From Candidatus Heimdallarchaeota archaeon (lineage in GTDB: Archaea; Asgardarchaeota; Heimdallarchaeia; Heimdallarchaeales; Kariarchaeaceae), in contig JADCLS010000021.1 of NCBI GenBank assembly GCA_026702845.1, positions 1 through 64,000 on the forward strand: a stretch of DNA of 64,000 nucleotides, given 5' to 3'. The first letter of the stretch is position 1, and every line of letters starts with the position of its first letter. The notes under the pieces were generated by a model, which saw nothing but the letters and a program-made list of their open reading frames with translations, had not been told where the DNA came from and made no database searches. Below are positions 1-8,810 of this stretch, in pieces. The position numbers and the translations under genes are program-made.

Positions 1-122
1 AGCTTTTTCCTTACTTAAGAGATCATCTAGAATATTCGGATTTTTATTGTGGAAAAACACGAAAATTTTCTAGGGGGCTAAACAAGTACGAATTTTAATA
101 TCCATAGTCCACTTCAGATGAT

Positions 123-977
123 ATGCGTTTGATCAGGTTATTAATCGTATTTATTGTATCCAGTCTCCTCTTTGTTAATCTATACCAGTTCAGCTCATCT
201 CTGCAAACCAACGGTTGGGTAATTCATACCTACCACTCAGATGCTTTGATATCTGGAAGTGCAATTGAACTAGGAGATCCGTTATATTCAGTTGAGGATA
301 ACTGGTTGGTGATGGATTCAGTAGCATATCAAAATGAGGAAAATAGCTCAGATGTATTCACCCTGGCATATCATGAGGATGATTCGTGCTATGGGACCTG
401 GTCATACTCCTTTGAGGTAATTGATGGAATTGAGGATGGATTTGCCTTCTGTGCAAGCTCTGTAGATAATAATCTCAATCCTGAGGATTATGATTTCAAT
501 CATATGAATCTAACTGGTTACTTTATATATATAGATTCAGCAGAAGGCATGACTTCAGGGAGGGATTATACAATTATTTTTGGAAGATTAGCCCCTTATT
601 ACTCATTACCTTATTGGATAAATAATAAATACCTTGCCTTTGAATATTTATCAATCAATGAAACTTTATTTACCAAGAATTCAATGCACGAAATCCGTAT
701 TGAGCGACCAGAAAATAATATCACAGTATTTTTGGATAATGAACAGCTTTTTACTCATAGAACTGATACATATACTTCTGGTACTCACCTGGCACTGTGG
801 TCAACTGGTGGCCATACAAAATATCATCTCATGAGATCCAATAAAAACTACTATAACTTTGAGAAATCAGATGTTGTCAATACTACATCTAACTCAAGTG
901 AATCAAAAGTGTTTATACCAAGCTGTATCATGGGGATAGTTTTGTATCACTATAGGAAGAACCTAAGGAATCCTTGA
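123..977 (+). CDS. Secreted lectin-like (concanavalin-fold) protein
   Basis: The 284-residue protein opens with a hydrophobic signal sequence or anchor (residues about 4-26). The body is a beta-rich extracellular domain. The stretch HEIRIERPENNITVFLDNE near residue 190 resembles the H-x-I-x-I-x-R...I-x-V-x-x-D-G/N segment common in concanavalin A-like lectin/LamG folds. Two Cys pairs and several N-x-S/T sites fit a secreted, perhaps glycosylated, protein. A short hydrophobic segment with a basic tail ends the chain and may anchor it. A TATA-like AATTTTAATA lies about 30 bases upstream of the ATG, so the mRNA may be leaderless. The ligand is unknown. Confidence 0.6.
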   Translation: MRLIRLLIVFIVSSLLFVNLYQFSSSLQTNGWVIHTYHSDALISGSAIELGDPLYSVEDNWLVMDSVAYQNEENSSDVFTLAYHEDDSCYGTWSYSFEVIDGIEDGFAFCASSVDNNLNPEDYDFNHMNLTGYFIYIDSAEGMTSGRDYTIIFGRLAPYYSLPYWINNKYLAFEYLSINETLFTKNSMHEIRIERPENNITVFLDNEQLFTHRTDTYTSGTHLALWSTGGHTKYHLMRSNKNYYNFEKSDVVNTTSNSSESKVFIPSCIMGIVLYHYRKNLRNP

Positions 978-1117
978 ATAATGATTACATTTGATTGCTA
1001 CCATAAATGTGTAGCTGTTCTAATAATCTTGTATCCATTTAAATAAGTAACATGGAGTCGTATCTTTGAGGAAAAGCATTTCATTACAGGAATTTTTAAT
1101 TACGTATCATTTTAAAT

Positions 1118-1312
1118 TCATCTGATTAACATATTAGTTCTATAGAACTCATAAAAAGTAGTAAATATGAAATTGAGCTCTCTATCCAGTTGTTTTCTTG
1201 TTGTATAGATCCTCCCATTGTGTTGAAAATAATCAAATACATCTTTGATGTACTCCTCAGTATCATCGATCTTTGTAGGTTTTTCATTACTTGATATCAA
1301 GATTTTCAGCAT
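1118..1312 (-). CDS. Small hypothetical protein
   Basis: This 64-residue frame starts at the ATG at 1312 (a TTG at 1321 is possible). It is acidic in the middle and aromatic-rich at the C-terminus, with protein-like composition and no membrane segment. It sits alone between a lectin-like gene and dnaK, and I see no Shine-Dalgarno site. I do not recognise it. It could be a chance frame in AT-rich DNA. Confidence 0.3.
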   Translation of the reverse strand: MLKILISSNEKPTKIDDTEEYIKDVFDYFQHNGRIYTTRKQLDRELNFIFTTFYEFYRTNMLIR

Positions 1313-1378
1313 AGAATCCAAAATGAATTATTTGCAAAAATCAGCCATTCTCTTTTGAACAAATGAAGAGAAATCATA

Positions 1379-1408
1379 ATATTTATATATGTATTTTGAG
1401 TAATGTAC
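1379..1408 (+). promoter_or_regulatory. dnaK promoter with candidate heat-shock operator
   Basis: A TATA-like ATATTTATATAT (about 1379-1390) is followed by TGAGTAATGTAC at 1397-1408. The dnaJ promoter carries TGAGTATTGTAC at 26540-26551, one base different. The shared motif lies just downstream of TATA in both, where an archaeal repressor would block transcription start. The operator role is inferred. Confidence 0.5.
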
Positions 1409-1460
1409 TTTAGATACACTACTAGTATTGAACTAAAAATACACTACCAAAGGTGATAAT

Positions 1461-3335
1461 ATGAGTAAGAAGAAAGAAAAAGTAATAGGAATTGATCTAG
1501 GAACCACAAACTCTGCTGTGGCCATATTCGAAGGTGGACAGCCCACCATAATCCCAACCAGCGAGGGCGGCCAGCTCATCCCCTCAGTCGTTACATTCAA
1601 TGAGGACGGAACCCGAGCCGTGGGAGTTGTGGCCAAGCGTCAGATCGTGACTAAGCCGGAGACAACCGTGTATGAGGCCAAGCGTGATATGGGGACTGAG
1701 AAGACCTGGACCGTCTATGGCAAGAAATATACCCCACAAGAAATTGGTGCTTTTGTCTTGATGAAGGCAAAGGCTGATGCAGAGGCATATTTGGGAGAAA
1801 AGGTTACCAAGGCAGTTGTCACAGTACCTGCATATTTCAGTGATGCACAGAGAAAAGCTACCCGTGACGCTGGTAAGATTGCCGGACTTGATGTTCTCCG
1901 TGTCGTTGCCGAACCCACAGCATCCGCATTAGCCTATGGTCTGGACAAGTCCAACGAGGAAACCATCCTGGTTTTCGATCTTGGTGGTGGTACCTTTGAT
2001 GTTTCCCTCCTCGAGCTTGATGAGGGTATTTTCGAGGTAATTGCAACTTCTGGTAACAACAGGCTTGGTGGTGCAGATTTTGATGAGCGAATCCAGGAAT
2101 GGATGGTTGCAGAATTCAAGAAGAGCGAGGGTGTTGACCTGTCCAAGGACAGAAACGCCATGCAGAGGCTCAAAGATGCAGCTGAACAGGCAAAGATCGA
2201 ATTATCCACTCTCACCCAATCTACTATCAATATACCCTATATTACAGCCGATCAATCCGGCCCCAAGCACTTGAATATGACCTTGTCTAGGGCCAAGTTT
2301 GACGATCTCACCGCAGATCTCGTTCAGGCAACCATCGGTCCACTCCGACGTGCCATTGAGGACAGTGGTAAGAAGATTGCGGATATTGATAAGATCCTGC
2401 TTGTCGGTGGTTCCACCAGAATCCCAGCCGTGCAGAAGGCTATCAAGGAGGTAACCGGTAAGGAACCCGATAAGTCCATTGATCCCGATCTGGTAGTTGC
2501 ACTAGGTGCTGCCGTGCAGGGAGCAATTCTCGCCGGTGAGGTAAAGGATGTGCTGCTGCTTGATGTCACTCCCCTGACCCTGGGTATCGAGACCCTGGGA
2601 GGTGTGATGACCAAGCTTATTGAGAGAAACACCACCATTCCAACCAAGAAATCAGAGGTTTTCTCCACTGCTGCGGATAACCAGAGTTCTGTGGAGATCC
2701 ATGTGCTGCAGGGAGAAAGATCCATGGCTCGTGATAACACCACGCTTGGACGCTTCCAGTTAGTAGGCATACCTCCAGCCCCTCGTGGCACGCCTAAAAT
2801 CGAGGTAACCTTTGATATAGACAGTGATGGTATCGTTACCGTATCTGCCAAGGATCAGGCCACCGGTCAGGAACAATCCATCAAGATCGATAGTATGACT
2901 TCCCTGAGTGATGAGGAGATCCAGGCCAAGGTCAGAGAGGCCAAGCAATACGAGGAAGAGGATAAGAAGATCAAGGAGAAGATCCAGATCAGAAACGAGG
3001 CGGAAAACATTGTTTATTCCTCACGAAAGACCATTGCCGATCTTGGAGATAAATTATCCAAGAAGGAGAAGGATAGTCTCGAGGCCAAGATCAAAGACAT
3101 CGAGGAAGCCATCAAGACTGATGACAGTGATCGCATCAAGGCAGCCACCGAGGCATTCCAGCAGGAATTCAGTCAGTATGCACAGAAGATCTACGCCCAG
3201 CAAGGTGGACAACCAGGCCAGGGAGCACCTGGTGCTGAGAGTTTCCATCCCGATTTTGATGCAGCAGGAGCGCAGCCAAGTGGAGGAGATGGCGAGGTCT
3301 TTGATGCGGATTACGAAGTCACTGATGAGGATTAA
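1461..3335 (+). CDS. dnaK: Chaperone DnaK (Hsp70)
   Basis: The 624-residue protein is a full-length Hsp70, which binds unfolded peptides in the cytosol in an ATP-driven cycle with DnaJ and GrpE. The phosphate-1 motif GIDLGTTNS is at residues 10-18, followed by phosphate-2 [10 protein letters not shown] and the adenosine motif LVGGSTRIP. The substrate-binding domain, the lid and a Gly/Gln-rich acidic tail ending [10 protein letters not shown] complete the chain. The start is set by AGGTGA at 1451-1456, four bases before ATG. The gene stands alone; dnaJ is 23 kb away and no grpE is in the window. Its third-position GC is clearly higher than that of its neighbours, which fits high expression or the bacterial ancestry known for archaeal dnaK. 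Confidence 0.98.
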   Translation: MSKKKEKVIGIDLGTTNSAVAIFEGGQPTIIPTSEGGQLIPSVVTFNEDGTRAVGVVAKRQIVTKPETTVYEAKRDMGTEKTWTVYGKKYTPQEIGAFVLMKAKADAEAYLGEKVTKAVVTVPAYFSDAQRKATRDAGKIAGLDVLRVVAEPTASALAYGLDKSNEETILVFDLGGGTFDVSLLELDEGIFEVIATSGNNRLGGADFDERIQEWMVAEFKKSEGVDLSKDRNAMQRLKDAAEQAKIELSTLTQSTINIPYITADQSGPKHLNMTLSRAKFDDLTADLVQATIGPLRRAIEDSGKKIADIDKILLVGGSTRIPAVQKAIKEVTGKEPDKSIDPDLVVALGAAVQGAILAGEVKDVLLLDVTPLTLGIETLGGVMTKLIERNTTIPTKKSEVFSTAADNQSSVEIHVLQGERSMARDNTTLGRFQLVGIPPAPRGTPKIEVTFDIDSDGIVTVSAKDQATGQEQSIKIDSMTSLSDEEIQAKVREAKQYEEEDKKIKEKIQIRNEAENIVYSSRKTIADLGDKLSKKEKDSLEAKIKDIEEAIKTDDSDRIKAATEAFQQEFSQYAQKIYAQQGGQPGQGAPGAESFHPDFDAAGAQPSGGDGEVFDADYEVTDED

Positions 3336-3501
3336 ATATTAAATAAAGAAATCTAATATTAAACTCGTAGATAGATAATATTATAACTTTTTATCCAATT
3401 CAAGTAATTAAATCGATCCCCTTTGAAGAAAAGGCCAATAAGCAAGAATTTTCTACCATTAACCAATAACAAATAAATATCTGCATCAAAAATAAAACTC
3501 G

Positions 3502-5199
3502 ATGGAAAAATTATATGTACAGTTTTGGTATCGCCTCTGGAGTCAAGAGATCGAGGATATGAAAGAAATTCAACAGGGAAGATTGTTTATGCATGCAAAT
3601 ATTTGCATCCTCATTTTTGATTTAAACGATTACCAAACCTTTGATAGTCTGATTTATTGGGAGGAACTCATTCGAAAGAAATATGATTATATCCAAGTAA
3701 TGCTCATTGGGAATAAGGGAGATTTACACCAGAAAGTAAATGATGAAGAGATCATTCAATTTATCAAAAAATGGCCAAAAGAGTACCCAGTAGAATTTTA
3801 CAAGATCTCAGCGGTAAAGCCTGATCATCCCGGATTGACCTCACCACTAGAGCTGAAATTTAGATTTTTAAGAATGATAGAACAAGCACACAATCCCACT
3901 TTTCCTGAATCAGGTCTAAATAAATCAGAATGGATGAAAGCTGTGGTTTTAGGTAATAAAAATGTAGGAGTCCAGAGCTTTGTACGTAATTACTTTCATG
4001 GACCAGAATATTCCATACATTGGGATAGTATAAGTGGGATTGTCCCTGAAAACCTCCATCTTGAAACCGCAAAGATTTTACAGGAGATAACAGCAAAATT
4101 GGCCCCGTATCAAACCAAACTTGAAGAAGCTGTCTACTCAATGATGTTTGAATGTAATTTTGAAAAATCGAAAAAAATCCTGAGCTCATTACTCGACAAA
4201 AATATTAATTCAGGCATTTACACTCAGCTAGTAATTGATATTCATTTCCAATTAGCGTTGGCTTATTTCTATCTCGGAAAACAGGATCTTTGTACGCAGC
4301 ATTTGAACATAACGAATTCTTTAATAGATCGAGAACCGAGGGTCTTCCTATCCCAAATTCTCCAATCTGTAAGTTTAATGCTAGAAATTGCTACCAGTAA
4401 ATCAGATATAGATTTAATTACTCAGAACCATAAGTACCTACAAAATCTTACAGATACTATCCTAACTGAGATCATGGATGAGCAGCAAAAAAGTCAGTTA
4501 ATTTTTCTGACAAGATATTCCAAGGCATTATCTTACCTTGTTTCCAATCGAATGAGACAGCAAATGATGGCAGACACCATTCTAAGAGAGATGATAGACC
4601 AGGGAGACTATATGGACAACAACAAACTCAATCTAATTCCTCACATCATTGAGATCCTTATCAATGAGTGGAAAGCATATGATCATCCAGATATCAAGGA
4701 TGAGATCCTGTATTTCATAGATAAAGGAGAGGATTTTTTGAATAAGATACCAAGTGATTTCACCCTAGTACATTCTCAGGGAATCGATTTCAAGATACTA
4801 AGGGCTAAAATACAGTTGATACAGGGAAATTTTGAGGAGGCAAGTAGTCTGTACAATGAGGCTTTATCACTATCTAAGAAATACAACATGAATAATAACA
4901 AATTAAGAGTTTTGAGTCTCATAAGGAACCTAAAAGAGGAATACCAATCTATAAAAAAGCTGGCAAATTCTAAATCTATGAAGGAAATATTTGAGCGGAG
5001 TGCCATCAGCGATTACCTATCACAGGCAAAATCATTACTTGCACAGCAACAGCAAGATCTTGGCCCATCAACAATTCAGCTGGCAGATTATGGTGTGGTT
5101 AACATTTGTTGCAATCAGACTGCCAGATTGCAGGAGAAATATTGTGGTTGTGGAAGGGCCGTGCCAGCAGATTTACTGATGTATTATGATATAAACTGA
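3502..5199 (+). CDS. Degenerate Ras/Rab-like GTPase fused to TPR-like repeats and zinc motif
   Basis: Residues 1-130 of 565 follow the second half of a small GTPase: the LIFDLNDYQTF strand, G4 motif NKGD at 71-74 and G5-like ISA at 102-104. G1 and G2 are absent, and the G3 region reads QFWYRLWSQE instead of W-D-T-A-G-Q-E. A second GTPase-like start follows: KAVVLGNKNVGVQSFVRNYF near 146-165 copies a P-loop, but the key Lys is Val (GNKNVGVQS). The rest (about 180-510) is helical and TPR-like, and a Cys motif (CC-x11-C-x-C) lies near the end. An in-frame stop sits just upstream of the ATG, and 3336-3501 encodes no P-loop. It is probably a non-hydrolysing scaffold. A TATA at about 3472 suggests a leaderless mRNA. 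Confidence 0.65.
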   Translation: MEKLYVQFWYRLWSQEIEDMKEIQQGRLFMHANICILIFDLNDYQTFDSLIYWEELIRKKYDYIQVMLIGNKGDLHQKVNDEEIIQFIKKWPKEYPVEFYKISAVKPDHPGLTSPLELKFRFLRMIEQAHNPTFPESGLNKSEWMKAVVLGNKNVGVQSFVRNYFHGPEYSIHWDSISGIVPENLHLETAKILQEITAKLAPYQTKLEEAVYSMMFECNFEKSKKILSSLLDKNINSGIYTQLVIDIHFQLALAYFYLGKQDLCTQHLNITNSLIDREPRVFLSQILQSVSLMLEIATSKSDIDLITQNHKYLQNLTDTILTEIMDEQQKSQLIFLTRYSKALSYLVSNRMRQQMMADTILREMIDQGDYMDNNKLNLIPHIIEILINEWKAYDHPDIKDEILYFIDKGEDFLNKIPSDFTLVHSQGIDFKILRAKIQLIQGNFEEASSLYNEALSLSKKYNMNNNKLRVLSLIRNLKEEYQSIKKLANSKSMKEIFERSAISDYLSQAKSLLAQQQQDLGPSTIQLADYGVVNICCNQTARLQEKYCGCGRAVPADLLMYYDIN

Positions 5200-5274
5200 T
5201 GTTAAGACCTGTGTTTCAGAATAAGGGAATTGAAGATGAGTAATATCTTAAATTGTAATACAGATCACAGATGT

Positions 5275-5742
5275 TCACATAAGAAAATTATCTGCCCATT
5301 TTGTTACAATATCTTGTAATTCATCATTTTCATGAATCCAAACGAATTCAATGTCTGGTGATACTTGATAATGATTGATAAGCTGCTCCTTCCACGTATC
5401 CAGGATCTCAACTTCCTCACCGGTTTTATCCAGCAAGTGCACGAAAAACTCCATTAACCCTGAGAAAACAATTGGTTTGATTACCCCCAAGCTATTGTAG
5501 GAGGTTAAATTATTCCTCACAAGGAGATCCAAATGTCGTTTGATTTTTTCCAAAGTTACCACCATCACATAGCTGTGCATAGCATCATCTAGCCGCATGA
5601 TCACCGGGCCAAAATGGGCCAGCTCGGGATTGATGGCTATAATATCAGTGTACTGATCAAAATTTTCACTACACGAAGCTATGGATCTGAAGGAATAATC
5701 ATCGGTGATGTACAGGATCTTGAAAATTTTTGATTCAATCAC
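5275..5742 (-). CDS. Hypothetical protein, possible longin/roadblock-like fold
   Basis: This is a 155-residue soluble protein with an N-terminal strand pattern (KIFKILYITDDYSF) and alternating helices and strands. I do not recognise the family. The length and the strand-loop-helix start could fit a longin/roadblock-type domain, which others in this window carry, but this is a guess. The only usable start is GTG at 5742, because an in-frame stop lies two codons upstream. It faces the pseudo-GTPase gene tail to tail. Confidence 0.5.
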   Translation of the reverse strand: MIESKIFKILYITDDYSFRSIASCSENFDQYTDIIAINPELAHFGPVIMRLDDAMHSYVMVVTLEKIKRHLDLLVRNNLTSYNSLGVIKPIVFSGLMEFFVHLLDKTGEEVEILDTWKEQLINHYQVSPDIEFVWIHENDELQDIVTKWADNFLM

Positions 5743-5772
5743 TAGTTAGATAACCTATGATTTAGAATAAGA

Positions 5773-5786
5773 CCATTGTGCAATGG
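5773..5786. repeat. 14-bp palindrome upstream of the 5742 start
   Basis: CCATTGTGCAATGG is two perfect 6-bp arms around TG, lying about 30 bases upstream of the minus-strand gene starting at 5742. It could be an operator or a chance palindrome. Nothing else is recognisable in 5743-5970. Confidence 0.3.
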
Positions 5787-5987
5787 ATTTGGTCTGTTGA
5801 CATATCTTAGGGATTTCCGAAATATAAACTATAACAAATATAATTTTTTTCGGCTTATTTCATACAGGTCTCAAATATTTTAATATACCAAGTAAATCTC
5901 AATTTATTGTGAATTTTGCTAGAATTAATTCATAAAGATAAATAGATAATTAGTCCCCTAATTAATAGGTACCTTTTAATAAGGAAA

Positions 5988-6005
5988 CTAACTATATCTA
6001 GTTAG
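5988..6005. promoter_or_regulatory. Candidate autoregulatory operator of the MarR-family gene
   Basis: CTAACTA-TATC-TAGTTAG is a perfect inverted repeat with 7-bp arms and a 4-bp spacer. It begins just after a TATA-like TTTTAATAAG (about 5974-5983) and ends 13 bases before the ATG at 6019, so it covers the expected transcription start. MarR dimers bind such palindromes, so negative autoregulation is likely. Confidence 0.6.
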
Positions 6006-6018
6006 GCAGATAATATTG

Positions 6019-6498
6019 ATGAAATCACAGGGTGCAATTGAGCTAGATGTTCACCAAAATGCGACGCATATTGAGATATTTGACTTGATTGGATCAATTT
6101 CCAGAGATCTGGATAGATTTCAGAGAGGATTTGTAAACACGCTGGGTATAACCCCCAGTCAATTTCACTTGCTAAATACCATGGAAGAGGATCAGACTTA
6201 TCTCCCCAGTGAATTTGCAGATCAGATGAATAAGACTAGGCCAACAATCACAGGAATACTTGATAATTTGGAGAAAAAAGAATTAATTAAGAGAGAACTT
6301 GATCCTGATGATCGGCGATCATTTCTTGTATCACTCACTAGCAAGGGCATAGAACTAAAAAAAGCCTTTCCAGATATGAGTAATATATTCAATTCTTGTT
6401 GCTCAGATTTATCTTCTGTTAAACTCAATCAACTAAAATCTCTTTTACTTGAGTTGCAGTCCTCTCTGAACACAAGCTGCCTAAAGGATGTGAAATAA
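6019..6498 (+). CDS. MarR-family transcriptional regulator
   Basis: The 159-residue winged-helix regulator starts at ATG 6019 (the TTG one codon earlier is less likely). Residues about 40-110 carry the MarR signature: TPSQFHLLNTM, the recognition helix around MNKTRPTITGILDNLEKKELIKR, and the wing DPDDRRSFLVSLTSKG. Helices at both ends form the dimer interface. MarR proteins repress their own operon until a small ligand releases them. The downstream membrane-protein gene overlaps by one base (TAATG), so the pair is co-translated, and a palindromic operator covers the promoter. The operon suggests a drug- or stress-response function; the ligand is unknown. Confidence 0.92.
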   Translation: MKSQGAIELDVHQNATHIEIFDLIGSISRDLDRFQRGFVNTLGITPSQFHLLNTMEEDQTYLPSEFADQMNKTRPTITGILDNLEKKELIKRELDPDDRRSFLVSLTSKGIELKKAFPDMSNIFNSCCSDLSSVKLNQLKSLLLELQSSLNTSCLKDVK

Positions 6499-6872
6499 TG
6501 GAAAAGAAAACAAGTACGTTGAAAAAGACAGGTATTATACTACTATCAGCATTTGTAGGTTGGGCACTCTGTGGGGGAACCATGATGGGTGGCCTGGCAT
6601 TAACTACTGAACTCAATGCCATGATTATTCATGCTATTGCAGCACCGATTTTCTTCTTTGGTGTAAGTTGGGTATATTTCACCAAATTTAATTATACTGA
6701 TGCACTAAGAACTGGCTTAATATTCATTATCTTTATTGTTTTCATGGATGTTTTTGTTGTTTCTATGCTTATTAACAAGAATTTCGATATGTTTTCCTCA
6801 ATATTAGGGTTCTGGATACCTATGGCCTCTATATTCACATCAACCTATTTAACTGGATTAAAATTCAGCTAA
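6498..6872 (+). CDS. Four-TM membrane protein coupled to MarR gene
   Basis: This 124-residue protein has four hydrophobic helices (about 10-30, 42-62, 70-92 and 98-118) joined by short loops. It is not a recognisable SMR exporter: there is no conserved Glu in helix 1. The gene begins at the last base of the marR stop codon (TAATG), indicating translational coupling and shared control by the upstream palindrome. By context it is the regulated target of the MarR protein, perhaps a small transporter or a membrane-stress protein. I do not recognise the family. Confidence 0.75.
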   Translation: MEKKTSTLKKTGIILLSAFVGWALCGGTMMGGLALTTELNAMIIHAIAAPIFFFGVSWVYFTKFNYTDALRTGLIFIIFIVFMDVFVVSMLINKNFDMFSSILGFWIPMASIFTSTYLTGLKFS

Positions 6873-6928
6873 ATTATTGTTCAAATGTCCTTCAAAGCAC
6901 CTTTATATCTCTAGTCAACCAATCAATT

Positions 6929-8524
6929 ATGGTTCGCCCACAAAAAGTGTTTTCAATTCTGCAGATTTTATCTTCATTTATCTTTCTAATTGCAGTAACC
7001 CTGTTCTTTTTCTACAATGCACCCATTTACAGTAATTTCATGATGATCTTACTATTAGCAGTTCCTTTCACTATGGCATTAGTGATTGTTAATCTCATTT
7101 CAGGCATTAAGGAATACAGGGGAGAACCCAGGATTTTTGAGAGTATCAAATTTCTTGCAGGTTTGGATGATAGTATTGGCATAGCAATTATGCATATTGG
7201 ACAAGCATCATTACTCATCTATGTGTTCTTTAAAGCAGCTCTTATTGATTACTGGCAACCCTTCAGCCTATATGATATAGTAATTTATCTAGTTGCAATT
7301 TCATGGACTTTTTATTCTATTGTCCTCTTTACCTCAGCTGTGAGATTCATTCTCCAGAAATTCAAATCAATGGAAGCGAAAATCTTTCCAGGTCTCACTA
7401 TCACAAGTATTATTCTCCTTCTACTTGTACCTGGATTATTATTGGAGACCCAGATAAATACTCCACTTTTTACAGATGGATTGCTAATGAATACTGTATT
7501 ATTTGAGGATGAATTCGCCGGTTATGATACCCACCGTATCCCATCCATCACCGTTATACCTGCAGGTGCAAGATTAAATAATTCAGTGATTATTAGTGAT
7601 GATATCATCATCTGTTTGGTTGAGTCTAGACGAAGCTCTGCTCTTGATAATGGAGAGATAGATTTGACTATGAGAAGGAGTATCGATGCAGGAAAGAGCT
7701 GGTCTGATTTAATTGTGGTGAAAACGTGGGATAACAAGAATGATAATATGAAATTTGGTAACCCTACTCCAGTATTTGATTTCAATACAGGTATATTTTT
7801 CCTTTTGTTCAATCAGGGATCAAAAACAACTGATCTTGCCTATGAGACATATATACTGAACAGCACCGATGGCATGGCAACATGGGGTGATTCAAGATGG
7901 ATTGATACTGGTATTCTTGGACCAGGACATGGCATACAGATGGAGATATCACATATCAGTAGGCTGGTTGTTCCCACACATGATGATAATGGAGCATATA
8001 TACTCTATAGTGATGATCATGGAGTTACTTGGATAAAAGGAGGATCAATGCCAGAAAAGCAGGGGAATGAGGTTGCAGTGGCAGAATTATCCAATGGATC
8101 CCTGTACATGAATCTGAGAAGAAAGATCGGTGTCTCCACCATTCATGGACCATTGTATCGTCAAATAAGTATATCCAATGATGGTGGATTAACGTGGTCG
8201 ATTCCAGTTGAGGATGAGGAATTAATCACACCTATTTGTATGGCTGGGCTAAGCTATTCTCATGCATTAAATTATCTCTATTTTACCAATCCAGCAACGT
8301 ATTACTCAAGAGCAGATCTGACTATTAAACTGTCGGTTGATGATGGTCATAGTTGGGAATACTCAAGGATGATCTATGATGGACCATCAGGTTATTCAGA
8401 TATTGGACAAGGATCTGATGGCTCGATCTATATATTCCTGGAAAATGGGAGAGTGGAATACTCGGCAAGGATCAACCTAGTTCAAATATCTGCAGATTGG
8501 ATAAAAACTAATTCTGAGCCTTAG
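6929..8524 (+). CDS. Membrane-anchored exo-sialidase (GH33-like)
   Basis: Residues 1-175 of 531 hold about five TM helices; residues about 195-525 form a sialidase beta-propeller. Visible sialidase features are the RIP motif (HRIPS, Arg 203), Asp boxes S-x-D-x-G-x-T/S-W at 251, 361, 416 and 469 with a degenerate one at 312, an Arg in MNLRR near 397, the Tyr nucleophile candidate in GYSDI near 489, and Glu near 505 in FLENG. These match the Arg, Tyr and Glu set used to cleave terminal sialic acids. The propeller is probably outside the cell. Use on host or community glycans, or on the cell's own nonulosonate surface sugars, is inference. A 63-bp copy of codons about 450-470 lies at 13109. Confidence 0.85.
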   Translation: MVRPQKVFSILQILSSFIFLIAVTLFFFYNAPIYSNFMMILLLAVPFTMALVIVNLISGIKEYRGEPRIFESIKFLAGLDDSIGIAIMHIGQASLLIYVFFKAALIDYWQPFSLYDIVIYLVAISWTFYSIVLFTSAVRFILQKFKSMEAKIFPGLTITSIILLLLVPGLLLETQINTPLFTDGLLMNTVLFEDEFAGYDTHRIPSITVIPAGARLNNSVIISDDIIICLVESRRSSALDNGEIDLTMRRSIDAGKSWSDLIVVKTWDNKNDNMKFGNPTPVFDFNTGIFFLLFNQGSKTTDLAYETYILNSTDGMATWGDSRWIDTGILGPGHGIQMEISHISRLVVPTHDDNGAYILYSDDHGVTWIKGGSMPEKQGNEVAVAELSNGSLYMNLRRKIGVSTIHGPLYRQISISNDGGLTWSIPVEDEELITPICMAGLSYSHALNYLYFTNPATYYSRADLTIKLSVDDGHSWEYSRMIYDGPSGYSDIGQGSDGSIYIFLENGRVEYSARINLVQISADWIKTNSEP

Positions 8525-8581
8525 GAGCGGCTGAAATAGAACTTTTTAAAAGGATATATAGAACTATTAATATTAGATTGA

Positions 8582-8620
8582 CATGATCTATTTTTTCACA
8601 AAATATTTTGTTTTTCCTGT
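8582..8620 (+). repeat. Solo copy of the 44.3-kb element end
   Basis: These 39 bases match 44337-44375 at 36 positions without gaps, including the palindromic core ACAAAATATTTTGT. The match stops there, and no second element end is visible between here and 8810. The rest of the gap 8525-8810 is AT-rich; TATA-like runs near 8745-8758 probably serve the next gene. Confidence 0.6.
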
Positions 8621-8810
8621 AATTTAATCACATGCAAATTGAGAATTATGCCCAAATTGTTAATTATTAGAATTTTTATCAGTTACTTAAGATTTTCAAA
8701 ACCATAATAATCAACATATTCACCGTCATTTGAGTATTAAAGATAATAAATATAATAAAACCAATAACTACCTCAGATTACCCTTATAAGATAAACTACT
8801 CCTAGAACAA

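Noticed and set aside
1433..1636. Minus-strand frame over the dnaK start
   Set aside because: It is antisense to strongly biased dnaK codons; several similar long antisense frames over dnaK and dnaJ are shadows.
3336..3501. Missing P-loop half of the GTPase in another frame (frameshift)
   Set aside because: The stretch is AT-rich, has almost no GG dinucleotides and cannot encode GxxxxGK in any frame; an in-frame stop lies three codons before the ATG.
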